From contig NZ_JACHHJ010000004.1 of the NCBI RefSeq assembly GCF_014207655.1, positions 124,001 through 188,000 of the forward strand: a DNA stretch of 64,000 nt. Direction: 5' to 3'. The DNA comes from Geomicrobium halophilum (lineage in GTDB: Bacteria; Bacillota; Bacilli; Bacillales; Marinococcaceae). Below, piece after piece: positions 56,973-64,000 of the stretch (its first letter is position 1; the number at the start of each line of letters is the position of its first letter). The notes under the pieces were generated by a model that was not told the origin of the DNA, made no database searches, and was given only the letters and a program-made list of their open reading frames with translations. Made by a program: the position numbers and the translations under genes.

Positions 56973-57608
56973 TTATTCTGACCACGGAGAATGAAGGATG
57001 CATTGACAGAAGTTTTTCTGTTGATAATTCGGGTCCATATAATGCACAACATCTGTTTTGACGTTGCCAAAGGTCGTTTCCGGCTTATGTTTAAAGCCTT
57101 CGTAAAATGCGGGAATAATTCGTTGTTTGAAATCATTACGTGGGAAAGCCTTTACGATTTCGTCACGTGAATCAGCAGGGAACTCCTCAAATCCATCTCC
57201 CATTACATCTAATCCGACACCTGAATAGAGGAGTGCCACTTCAGGCTCTTTATGCTCAGCAACTCCGAGCGTTGTATGCAACGCAATCGCATCCCACACC
57301 CGACGAATTGATTCATCTGGAATCTGATATTGCTGCAAAAAACTTCTTGCTGCATTTGCACCATCCACTTCAAAACGTAAATCCGGGCTGCTGTATTCTT
57401 TTGTTAGTCCAAGATCGTGAAATAAAGCACTCACATACAGAAGCTCCAGATCATAATTCTGCTCTAATTTTTGGCCATTGATCGCGCTAAACAGAAAGAC
57501 GCGATTGGAGTGATTCCATAACAAATCATCCCCATGATCACGCAAAATATCAGCTGCATCTTTTGCTAATTGAGAATCTGGGACTTTAATTCCTGCTACT
57601 TCCTGCAT
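56973..57608 (-). CDS. HD-domain hydrolase (cyanamide hydratase-like)
   Basis: A 211-residue HD-domain metalloprotein. His33 (WNHSNRVFLF), His64-Asp65 (ALFHDLGLT) and a histidine in AIALHTTLG near 112 give the metal site. The spacing and motifs resemble the cyanamide hydratase (Cah/Ddi2) branch of the HD superfamily, which hydrates cyanamide to urea, but that assignment is inferred. AGGAGG lies upstream of the ATG. It is the last host gene before the mobile element. Confidence 0.75.
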   Translation of the reverse strand: MQEVAGIKVPDSQLAKDAADILRDHGDDLLWNHSNRVFLFSAINGQKLEQNYDLELLYVSALFHDLGLTKEYSSPDLRFEVDGANAARSFLQQYQIPDESIRRVWDAIALHTTLGVAEHKEPEVALLYSGVGLDVMGDGFEEFPADSRDEIVKAFPRNDFKQRIIPAFYEGFKHKPETTFGNVKTDVVHYMDPNYQQKNFCQCILHSPWSE

Positions 57609-57785
57609 TCACAGACTCCTCCTAGAAATTTCATTTATTTTTCTATTTCCCTTATTATTCGATTTTAATCATTGGAATCAAAATCAGGCATCGACGGTTT
57701 CTTATGTTACTCGTTCCAAAGATTGAGGAAGAAAACTTCATCATCATCCGCTATTCTCCACTTTTTAATTTCATTCGTTTTCATG

Positions 57786-57829
57786 AAGTGTCAAAAAGCC
57801 TGGTATAACAGGTTTTTGACACTTTTTTT
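57786..57829. terminator. Strong hairpin terminator near the element boundary
   Basis: AAGTGTCAAAAAGCCTG pairs with CAGGTTTTTGACACTT (one bulged G) around GTATAA, followed by TTTTT. It lies between the HD gene and the mobile-element integrase and may mark the edge of the element. The flanking 57609-57785 region shows nothing else. Confidence 0.7.
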
Positions 57830-57861
57830 ATTTCAGCGGATTTCATCAAATTTCATTTAAG

Positions 57862-57883
57862 CGTAGTCAAAAACGTAGTCAAA
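57862..57883. repeat. Direct repeats near the integrase 3' end
   Basis: CGTAGTCAAA occurs twice, 12 bases apart, with a weaker GAAGTCATTT next to it. Short direct repeats beside an integrase gene are typical integrase arm-binding sites (inference). Confidence 0.4.
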
Positions 57884-57896
57884 TTGAAGTCATTTT

Positions 57897-58899
57897 TTAT
57901 AAATCTATATAGCTTGAAAATTTTTGTATTGCCTGTTCTTGGGCTTTGTCAGTAACGTGTGTGTATATATTCATAGTGGTTTTTATGTCACTATGCCCAA
58001 GCCGATCTTGTACTTCTTTTAAAGTAGCACCAGCTTCAAATAACAGTGAACAATGCGTATGCCGTAAACCATGTTACTCTCATTAAATGTTACTTCTCTT
58101 GCACGTATATAATCCAATCATGAGTTTTGTTAGGTTGTAGTAGTTCATTCTCTGTATTGCTGAAAACAAGTTGAGTTGGCTCAGAGGTATTGAAACCCAG
58201 TTTAAAGTATTCATCTTTCTGTTTCTTTTTCCACATTTTTAATACGCTCATTGTTTGTTCATCCATCTTAATCGATCTGGCTTCATTCGTTTTTGTTGTC
58301 TTAACGTAAAGTTTATTGGCTTGTCCCCGAGAAATGGCTTTATTTATCCTTATTTCATTAGTATTAAATCTTATGTCATTCCAGGTAAGCGTAAAGGCCT
58401 CCCCTTTTCTCATTCCACTAAATGCGAGTAAACGGAAAAATACGTGTGCTTTGACGTTTGTTTCGTTTTCAAGGCATGAAAGAAATTCAATAAGCTGTTC
58501 CCGGGTGTAGAAGTTCTTCTCGTCTGTTTCATCCGGTTGTTTGTTCTTTTTCCTTGGGACTTCAACTAAATCAAATGGGTTTTTTTGAATATAATCACGT
58601 TTTATAGCGAAGTTAAATACTCGCGATGTGTATGCCTTAACTTTGCTGATGTTTTTGATTTTTTCCGCCCAGTTGACAGCTTTTTGACACCTATCAATTT
58701 TTTTCACTCTTTTAATACCGTCAATTTCAGCAACTTTCAAACCCAATGTGCGGAATTTAATAAATGTGTTATAGGATATGTTTGCGTATTTTGCGGCAGA
58801 TTTCAGGTCAAGCCATTCCTGTTGCTCGTTTATATAATTAAAGTATTTTTCGAATTGTGCTTTGATCGTTTTTAAAATATCATGCTCACCTGGTTGCAT
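57897..58899 (-). pseudogene. int: Chimeric excisionase-like/integrase pseudogene
   Basis: The open frame (58090-58899) begins with an excisionase-type helix-turn-helix (EWLDLKSAAKYANISYNTF, then GLKVAEIDGIKRVKKID; residues 27-71) and then joins the middle of a tyrosine recombinase (CQKAVNWAEKIKN onward) with catalytic FSGMRKGEAFTLTW. It stops after DWIIYVQEK. The rest of the recombinase (HGLRHTHCSLLFEAG, RLGHSDIKTT, catalytic tyrosine in NIYTHVT) continues in another frame at 57897-58073 after 19 bases with stops. Two events are implied: a deletion fusing xis-like and int genes near 58693, and a small deletion/frameshift near 58075-58090. It should be non-functional. Confidence 0.82.
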
Positions 58900-59042
58900 C
58901 GCCTATTTCACTCCTTGGTTTTATACATCCATATTTTCATTGATGAATATATTGCAGTATCAATTTTGGGTACTCCAGAATGTATAATGCATTATTTTTA
59001 AGGTGGCCTCTGTCGGCCTCTGTCAAATTAGAGAGGTTTCCT

Positions 59043-59147
59043 TTATTTGGATTCCCTTTTCCTTTCTTTATCTAATTCAAGCTGTAGATTTGTGTATCGG
59101 TCATTGAACAGCCTGAACTGGTAATTTACCATATTAAATAACTCCAT
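59043..59147 (-). CDS. Hypothetical 34-residue frame in the element
   Basis: A short frame starting at ATG 59147, inside the end of the preceding 42-codon frame, encoding a charged peptide ending LDKERKRESK. It overlaps its neighbour in the style of coupled mobile-element genes, but may be a remnant. Downstream, 59005-59024 holds two tandem copies of GGCCTCTGTC. Confidence 0.35.
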   Translation of the reverse strand: MELFNMVNYQFRLFNDRYTNLQLELDKERKRESK

Positions 59148-59262
59148 CGTCGGACAGTGTGAAATTATCAACTCGTCCAAGATTTGCATAAATGTATGCC
59201 TCAATAGTGTCCATGTTTGCTTTAAGCTCTTTTAAATCGTGTGAAATATGGTTAATTCGCAT
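59134..59262 (-). CDS. Hypothetical 42-residue frame in the element
   Basis: Starts at ATG 59262, overlapping the relaxase stop by 11 bases, with AAAGGATG upstream. The product is MRINHISHDLKELKANMDT and so on, partly helical. Small genes follow the relaxase gene in ICEBs1-type elements too. Function unknown. Confidence 0.4.
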   Translation of the reverse strand: MRINHISHDLKELKANMDTIEAYIYANLGRVDNFTLSDDGVI

Positions 59263-60427
59263 GTGTATCATCCTTTCCCCAAGGCATTCCTTGAGTTAAA
59301 TAATATGGTTTATATTTATTTATCCACGAGATATGATCATCGTTAGGCTCAAACCCCTCAAAATATTGGGTGTACAAAAACTCTATTAAATCTTGCGCTG
59401 TATTATTGCCCCATATTTGTTGAACTTTCCACAATGTGGGGAGAAGGCCAGAACCTTTAATTAAATGTTCTATTGATTGTTCTAACAGATTGTTACGTGG
59501 AGATGGTGACTCAAAATGGAAATCTTTTTTATCTAGCAAATCAAGCATCAACCTAGTTATCTTATGAGGTCGATTAGAATTAGTATAAAAGAACATATAG
59601 CGATCAATTAGAGAACTAATAATGATATTTTTTAATTCTTCATCGCAGTTACATTCTTTAATTACATCTGTTAATTGATGTGCGTATTCACCAGAAAATT
59701 CTGCTTCGACACGTGTCCAGTCATCGACTTGCTTGGCAATATGGCGCATATGCTTCATGATAGTTGTTCCTCTTTTTTATCATAAATACGTAAATGGACT
59801 TTAGTGTTTCGCCCTTTTGCCCCTATATACAAAGTTTGTGCTTGGAAGTCTTTGGATACATCGGACAATTTTGAGTTGTTCTTCTTATAAGGTTTTTCTT
59901 TGTTATCTTCAATAACTTTTTGTAGATAGCTTTTATTAATATTTCCCATAACGCAATTCAGTCCTTCCTTCCTCTATGGAACGTTTTAATTTAGCAATGT
60001 CAATGTTCTCATTTAAAAAGTCACAGCACATGTCGATTCGTGAAAGTCTAAACTCATAATCATCTGATTCAATCATCTGGAAGAAGTTGTGTAAATGAAT
60101 TGGCTCATTAAATTTCTCCGCATATCGCTTTCGATACTCGTGCCATGCGTATGCACTGAATTTAACAATCACGCCCATTTTAGAAAATGCTTCATGGTAT
60201 GCGATACAAAAGTAAAAAGGTGCATTAATTAGTGAATAGCCTACAGTGTAGCCTTCTGGCAGTTTAGTGTCGGATTCACCTAATTCGTCGAATAGCATAT
60301 GCATTTTAGAGTTTATTAAGAATGTACTGACTATGTTTTTTGCAACCCATTCACGCCAATCATCAAAGTCGAATACATCCGTTGTTTGTAGCACGAGTGT
60401 AAATTGATCAATGTCTGGTTTAATCAT
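59252..60427 (-). pseudogene. nicK: Rep_trans-type relaxase (NicK-like), broken by two frameshifts
   Basis: Three frames together make a relaxase of about 390 residues. Part 1 (60427-59936) begins MIKPDIDQFTLVLQTTDVFD and has SRIDMCCDF. It shifts at GGGAAATATT near 59945, where one extra A changes RYG-NINK to RYGKY-stop. Part 2 (59949-59755) has QTLYIGAKGRNTKVHLRIYDKK, a Rep_trans core motif. It ends at LS-stop where part 3 (59758-59252) starts (MKHMRHIAKQVDDWTRVEAEF), giving a second shift. NicK nicks oriT and leads the transferred strand. The ATG 60427 has AAGGAG upstream. Confidence 0.8.
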
Positions 60428-60524
60428 GTACTTTTCACTCCTTAATATATAAAACTTTCGGAAAAGTTTTATAAGGTTCATAGCCTATTAGGACAGGCTT
60501 GGTTATGGTTTTTGCTCCTAACTG

Positions 60525-60624
60525 GAGCTGGGGTGATTACCTGCACCCCAGCTCTCCTAAAGGTTGTAAAGCACGGGCGGAACCTTCCCCGCCTAAACGG
60601 CGGGGAAGGTTCCGCTCTCTGTGC
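60525..60624. other. oriT-like region with two perfect hairpins
   Basis: Between the coupling-protein and relaxase genes lie GAGCTGGGGTG / CACCCCAGCTC (60525-60535, 60544-60554) and GCGGAACCTTCCCCGCC / GGCGGGGAAGGTTCCGC (60577-60593, 60599-60615; 17 bp, five-base loop), the latter with an outer GCAC/GTGC pairing. ICEBs1 and Tn916 have their transfer origin at this position. G+C-rich hairpins in A+T-rich DNA support this, though they could also form a single-strand origin. Confidence 0.65.
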
Positions 60625-60653
60625 CGGTATTCCTTAAGGAAAAGCTAGGTTCC

Positions 60654-61958
60654 CTAATTCAAAAAGCTACAGTATGGTACTGTCAACAACCGTGGTTTGT
60701 CTGTGCCGGCTAACCCTGGGTAGCTATAAATCCCTTGACCAGCAACAAACAGAACTGGCGGTACATCTACACCAGAAGAAAACAGAGTTCTATATGTTTG
60801 CTCATCACTATCACCTAAAGCAATCTTTAAAACGAGCTGTTCTCTAATCGCTGTTGGCATCGTCTGTGCATTCATTTGTTGCGTAGCGACCCATAGAATA
60901 CACCCTAGTTGACGGCCCATGAAAGCAACGTCAGACAGTATGCTATCGACTTTATCACGTTCCTTTTTTGCTAAAGTCTTCCATGACTCTCTTAAGGCAC
61001 CGAACTCATCAATAAGCATGAATAAGGCAGGTAAGCCAGCATCCTTGTAAGTTTTGTTACGGTTTGATTTGAAATACTCTTGTAACTCATTTTGTCGTTT
61101 TTTCATTCGGTCATGAAATTGTTTAATCAAATTAATAGAGTTGGTTTTGTCGGCAGTACGATCACTACCAATGGTGCATTTAGCCATTTGGTAAACGTCT
61201 GTGCGCTTCGGATCAATAATGAATAACTCATGATTTACATTTTTTGAAAGTACTTGTTCAACTAGCATTTGGATAAAAAACGATTTACCACTACCTGTTT
61301 GCCCGACTAATCCCATATGATGAAACGGTACAGTTGCACGTTCATCTAAGCGTAAGGCATAGTCGTCTGATGTCTTGTTTGACCATTCAATCAATGTCTT
61401 TGCTGACTTAATCTCAAGTTGTTTCTGCGCTCCAATAGAATAGAACTCGTACACATACCAATTGCGATCTTGTGATAAATATTGACGTTCGCTAACGAAT
61501 CCTTTTAATGCTGCATCAATTCGCATATCCTCAAGCTTTTTATCGAAGTTAATAGAATTCTGTATTAGCACTTTTCCAGTTGTCCTAATTCGATTATCAT
61601 CGAATACAATCTTTATCTTTGGTAATCTCACTAAACGATTGTCAAATTCCCGTTCATCCTCAAATCGTGCATCTTTTATTTGCCTTCTTACCCTTTTAGT
61701 TATTGAGTAATAGCTGATGGCAAAAGACAGGCCTTTCCAGCATTTATTACGAATTCCCCAGCAAATAAGTAAGCAGCATGTTACTGATCCAGCGAGTGCT
61801 AAGAAAATGTTTGATTCAACGGTCGGTAATTGGATGATTGTAATTCGCTCAACGAATAATGGATAATATTTATTAAAGAACAGCCAAAAGATTAGGGAAA
61901 TGATTATGATTGAAAACGAGAAAATACCGCGTTGCATCCTATATGTTTTCTTTTTCAT
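60654..61958 (-). CDS. conQ: FtsK/ConQ-type coupling ATPase
   Basis: A 434-residue DNA-transport ATPase. Two N-terminal membrane segments (about 12-30 and 50-68) precede a cytoplasmic ATPase with Walker A GQTGSGKS at 219-226 and Walker B LFMLIDEFG near 310, then ILWVATQQMNAQTMPTAIREQL. It matches YdcQ/ConQ of ICEBs1 and Orf21 of Tn916, which link the relaxase-DNA complex to the conjugation channel. The frame is intact, unlike the relaxase and integrase. It ends just before the oriT-like hairpins. Confidence 0.88.
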   Translation of the reverse strand: MKKKTYRMQRGIFSFSIIIISLIFWLFFNKYYPLFVERITIIQLPTVESNIFLALAGSVTCCLLICWGIRNKCWKGLSFAISYYSITKRVRRQIKDARFEDEREFDNRLVRLPKIKIVFDDNRIRTTGKVLIQNSINFDKKLEDMRIDAALKGFVSERQYLSQDRNWYVYEFYSIGAQKQLEIKSAKTLIEWSNKTSDDYALRLDERATVPFHHMGLVGQTGSGKSFFIQMLVEQVLSKNVNHELFIIDPKRTDVYQMAKCTIGSDRTADKTNSINLIKQFHDRMKKRQNELQEYFKSNRNKTYKDAGLPALFMLIDEFGALRESWKTLAKKERDKVDSILSDVAFMGRQLGCILWVATQQMNAQTMPTAIREQLVLKIALGDSDEQTYRTLFSSGVDVPPVLFVAGQGIYSYPGLAGTDKPRLLTVPYCSFLN

Positions 61959-62040
61959 CTAATTTCACTCCACTATACTTCCATTCCGTCTTCGCTTCGC
62001 TACGGCGGTCACAATCAATAACGAAGTATTGACAAAGGAA

Positions 62041-62059
62041 CAGGGGCTAGTTGCCCCTG
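62041..62059. terminator. Hairpin between helP and conQ
   Basis: CAGGGGC and GCCCCTG pair around TAGTT, five bases after the helP stop. The T-run is on the plus-strand side (TTTTTC); for the minus-strand genes it may only attenuate or protect the RNA. Confidence 0.45.
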
Positions 62060-62064
62060 TTTTT

Positions 62065-62415
62065 CTATGGTTGAATATCGATATCATCAGCCTTGACTGA
62101 GAGTTCAGACATAAAAGTTCCATATACACTTGCAGTTGGGTTAACAAACTTAATTTTGCTAAATTTCTTATACTTTTTCGGTTGCTGTGGTACTTTAATT
62201 ATAATTTGTTCTCCAGCATTCAAATCGGGCTCGACATCTTTACCTTCGTATTTGGTATTGTCTGTAGCGATAACACATTTATATTTCGTACCCAGTTGCT
62301 TTGTAACCTTTCCGTCCTCATAATCGCTCCAAGGTTCATGAGCCATCACACGAACGTCTTTTTCTTTGAAAAAAGCATTGCAATCAAAAACATTAAAGCT
62401 CCTTAATTTCTTCAT
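62065..62415 (-). CDS. helP: HelP-like helicase processivity factor (DUF961)
   Basis: About 116 residues: MKKLRSFNVFDCNAFFKEKD, then VRVMAHEPWSDYEDGKVTKQLGTKYK and KIKFVNPTASVYGTFMSELSVKADDI. This matches YdcP/HelP of ICEBs1 and Orf22/23 of Tn916. HelP raises the processivity of host PcrA in replicating and unwinding the element. ATG 62415 follows GGAGTGAAG; the longer frame to 62442 is less likely. It is divergent from the cargo gene at 62.6 kb. Confidence 0.82.
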   Translation of the reverse strand: MKKLRSFNVFDCNAFFKEKDVRVMAHEPWSDYEDGKVTKQLGTKYKCVIATDNTKYEGKDVEPDLNAGEQIIIKVPQQPKKYKKFSKIKFVNPTASVYGTFMSELSVKADDIDIQP

Positions 62416-62597
62416 TTTAATCTTCACTCCTTTTCTGGACACTATTATTTTTTATTGAAAAATAATCCTGCAGGAATTACTTTCAAATCCTATTTTACGG
62501 GCTTTATAAGCGTTCAACAATGGTCGAGTAATGGGTGGGTTTTTTGGACACTTTCCGATAATTGTGCTAGTTTGTTTAATGAAAGGAGGGGGAAATA

Positions 62598-63188
62598 GTG
62601 GATAAAACTATGATTAATATAGAAGAAGTATTGTGGTTGGTTAATTCTGAAATGGGATATGGTACAGATAGTTACTCACTTAACGTTTTTAAGACATTAG
62701 ATAAAAAAGACGAAAAAAAGTATTTAGTGCCTGCTAAAGCTATAAAGCGCTATATAAGAAGTTATATTGAGAGAAAATTTAAAGAAAGAAATAACAAACC
62801 TCCTGTTACTTACGAAGATTTTGACTCGATTATAAAAATCGTAGGGGATGGTAAGGGGAGAAAGTACGAGAAAGATGGTATCCTCCGTATGTTAGAAGAT
62901 GAAAGAATAAATGAATTGATAACAGGTAGGTTATACGAAAAAGCTTACCTGTTTGAAAACGGGAACGGTAAACGTATGATAGTTCCTAATTTCGTTTGGG
63001 AATATTACAATGAAGAAACAAATATGAAGTTTGAAGATATTGAGCAAGCGCAACATTATGTTGATATTAAGGATGATACGACAAATACATTAAAAATGAA
63101 GTTGCACATTATTCAACAAGAAATTGAGAACAGGAAAAAGTTTGAGAACATGATTGAGAATACAATACAGAGACAAACGGATGCATGA
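62598..63188 (+). CDS. Hypothetical cargo protein
   Basis: A 196-residue basic, helical protein without membrane segments that I do not recognise. The first 60 residues contain INIEEVLWLVNSEMGYG and VPAKAIKRYIRSYIERKF; the C-terminal 45 residues (LKMKLHIIQQEIENRKKF) look coiled-coil. The start is a GTG at 62598 after GGAGGGGG. It is divergent from helP and in the same direction as a helicase gene 233 bases downstream, with a possible terminator between. Low G+C and position mark it as element cargo; a DNA-binding or defence role is speculative. Confidence 0.6.
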   Translation: MDKTMINIEEVLWLVNSEMGYGTDSYSLNVFKTLDKKDEKKYLVPAKAIKRYIRSYIERKFKERNNKPPVTYEDFDSIIKIVGDGKGRKYEKDGILRMLEDERINELITGRLYEKAYLFENGNGKRMIVPNFVWEYYNEETNMKFEDIEQAQHYVDIKDDTTNTLKMKLHIIQQEIENRKKFENMIENTIQRQTDA

Positions 63189-63224
63189 GTTCCTAATAAT
63201 AAAAAGTGCTCATGCTTTTAATTT
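63183..63224 (+). terminator. Terminator candidate after the cargo protein gene
   Basis: GCATGAG and CTCATGC pair; the left arm overlaps the stop codon and the right arm is followed by TTTTAATTTT. If active, the helicase gene has its own promoter. Confidence 0.5.
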
Positions 63225-63421
63225 TGTGAAGATTTGTATTAGGTACTCTGATTGATGAAGTGTTAGATGAAAGAATTTTAAATGGGTACTTGGAAATGGG
63301 AGTTTGTATGAAAAAATGGTAAAATATTGTACAATTAAATTGCTAGATTCCACCACCTCTTTTATTAAATATGGTTAATAATACATGGGGGTATCTAGTA
63401 TTTATATAGGGGGGTATTAAA

Positions 63422-64000
63422 ATGGGGAAATACTTTAAAGAAACAAAAACGTTTATTTCAAATAATATTTCACTTAGGAAACCACAAAGGTTAGCTCATA
63501 AGAAATTAAAGGATAGCTTCGAGGGAGAAAATTACACACACAAAATTATTGTCCTTCCAACTGGGGCGGGGAAAACAGGAGTAATTGGATTAGCGCCGTA
63601 CGAGATTAGCGAGGGTAAAGTCCTTATAATAACGCCTAGCTTAGTGATTAGAGAAGGAATCTCCGATGATTTCGATACTCGTACTCAGTATAATTTTTGG
63701 ACGGAAAGAAATGTTATTCTAAATGATGAGAATTTACCTTCAGTATATAGGTTTGCTGGGTATAATACACCCGGCGATAAAAAAAGGGTTACAAGGTATT
63801 TGGATAATGCTGATATTGTGATTGCAAACATTCACAAGGTATATAGCTCAAACTCTAAAAAGACTCTTAGAGATATTTTGGACGAAGATTATTTTGATAT
63901 GATTATTATCGATGAGGCTCATCATTCTGCAGCTAATTCATGGTTGAAAACATTAGAACACTTCTCTGCAAAAAAGATAGTTAAACTAACTGCTACTCCA
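63422..64000 (+). CDS. DEAD/DEAH-box helicase, N-terminal part (cut by window end)
   Basis: The first 193 codons of a superfamily 2 helicase. A Q-like motif LRKPQRLA lies at 18-25, motif I LPTGAGKT at 45-52, motif Ia LIITPSLV near 68, motif II IIIDEAHHSA at 161-170 and the first half of motif III, KLTATP, ends the window. The ResIII-like arrangement is common in restriction, anti-phage and mobile-element helicases. GGGGGT precedes ATG 63422. The remainder, with any nuclease domain or partner genes, is outside the window. Confidence 0.8.
   Translation, partial: MGKYFKETKTFISNNISLRKPQRLAHKKLKDSFEGENYTHKIIVLPTGAGKTGVIGLAPYEISEGKVLIITPSLVIREGISDDFDTRTQYNFWTERNVILNDENLPSVYRFAGYNTPGDKKRVTRYLDNADIVIANIHKVYSSNSKKTLRDILDEDYFDMIIIDEAHHSAANSWLKTLEHFSAKKIVKLTATP

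Larger units (their letters stand above)
57840..64000. mobile_element. Decayed ICEBs1/Tn916-type conjugative element (runs off the window)
   Basis: The segment carries, on the minus strand, a helP-like gene, a conQ-type ATPase, an oriT-like region, a broken relaxase, two tiny frames and a chimeric excisionase-integrase, with a plus-strand cargo pair at the right. The order helP-conQ-nicK-(deleted)-xis-int resembles Tn916. The conjugation-machinery genes usually found between nicK and xis are absent. DNA is visibly more A+T-rich than the host part. The left boundary is a guess; the right end is outside the window. Confidence 0.75.

Noticed and set aside
57672-57860. 62-codon plus-strand frame before the integrase
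   Set aside because: It spans a strong terminator hairpin and ends in A+T-rich boundary DNA; no family match.
57609-57896. tRNA gene as integration target of the element
   Set aside because: No cloverleaf or T-loop signature (GTTCGANTC) is visible at the boundary.
61965-62147. 60-codon minus-strand frame between helP and conQ
   Set aside because: It overlaps the helP 3' end in another frame and crosses the hairpin; no binding site.

Overview
The window looks like a chromosome segment of a spore-forming, probably haloalkaliphilic member of the Bacillaceae. Gene order on the minus strand from 20.8 to 49.9 kb (rlmCD, dgkB, gatB-gatA-gatC, camS, ligA, pcrA, pcrB, then yerC, yerB, yerA) matches the Bacillus subtilis yer locus. 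A CotD-like spore coat protein and a bacillithiol deacetylase (BshB2) fit the same group. Many proteins are acidic. I saw no rRNA or tRNA gene.

Layout. 0-9.2 kb: housekeeping and metabolic genes (bshB2, thioredoxin-like, patatin, sfsA, glcD-like oxidase, aldo/keto reductase, cyclo-ligase-like protein, RpiR regulator, quinone-oxidoreductase-like protein, TauE exporter). 9.4-20.8 kb: a malonate island with a promoter, palindromic operator and cre-like site, the MadLM transporter, MdcH, MdcA, MdcB, MdcC, a fused MdcD-MdcE, a GntR regulator, an amidase, a two-gene DUF5058 transporter, and MdcG on the opposite strand. Together these cover malonate import, maturation of the special acyl carrier protein and biotin-independent decarboxylation to acetate and CO2. 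20.8-38.4 kb: the yer-type core, with glycerate kinase, two DUF2512 membrane proteins and a CopC-CopD pair inserted. 39-50 kb: YitT, FMN reductase, M32 carboxypeptidase, MarR-YczE, CotD, SDR and MDR oxidoreductases, then yerC-yerB-yerA. 50-57.6 kb: an ABC exporter, a gate-domain transporter, a PPOX-fold protein, an amidohydrolase and an HD hydrolase.

From about 57.8 kb to the window end the DNA becomes visibly more A+T-rich and holds a decayed ICEBs1/Tn916-type conjugative element. It has a helP-like gene, an intact conQ-type coupling ATPase, an oriT-like double hairpin, a relaxase broken by two frameshifts, and a chimeric, broken excisionase-integrase. A plus-strand cargo pair, an unknown protein and a DEAD/DEAH helicase cut by the window end, lies divergent from the transfer genes and is the best candidate here for an undescribed system.

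Two intergenic repeat families stand out. One is a MITE-like element of about 150 bp (longer variants 215-245 bp) with at least seven full or partial copies. The other is a set of clustered degenerate TTCGGCGC motifs at three loci, one of them a 63-bp tandem repeat.
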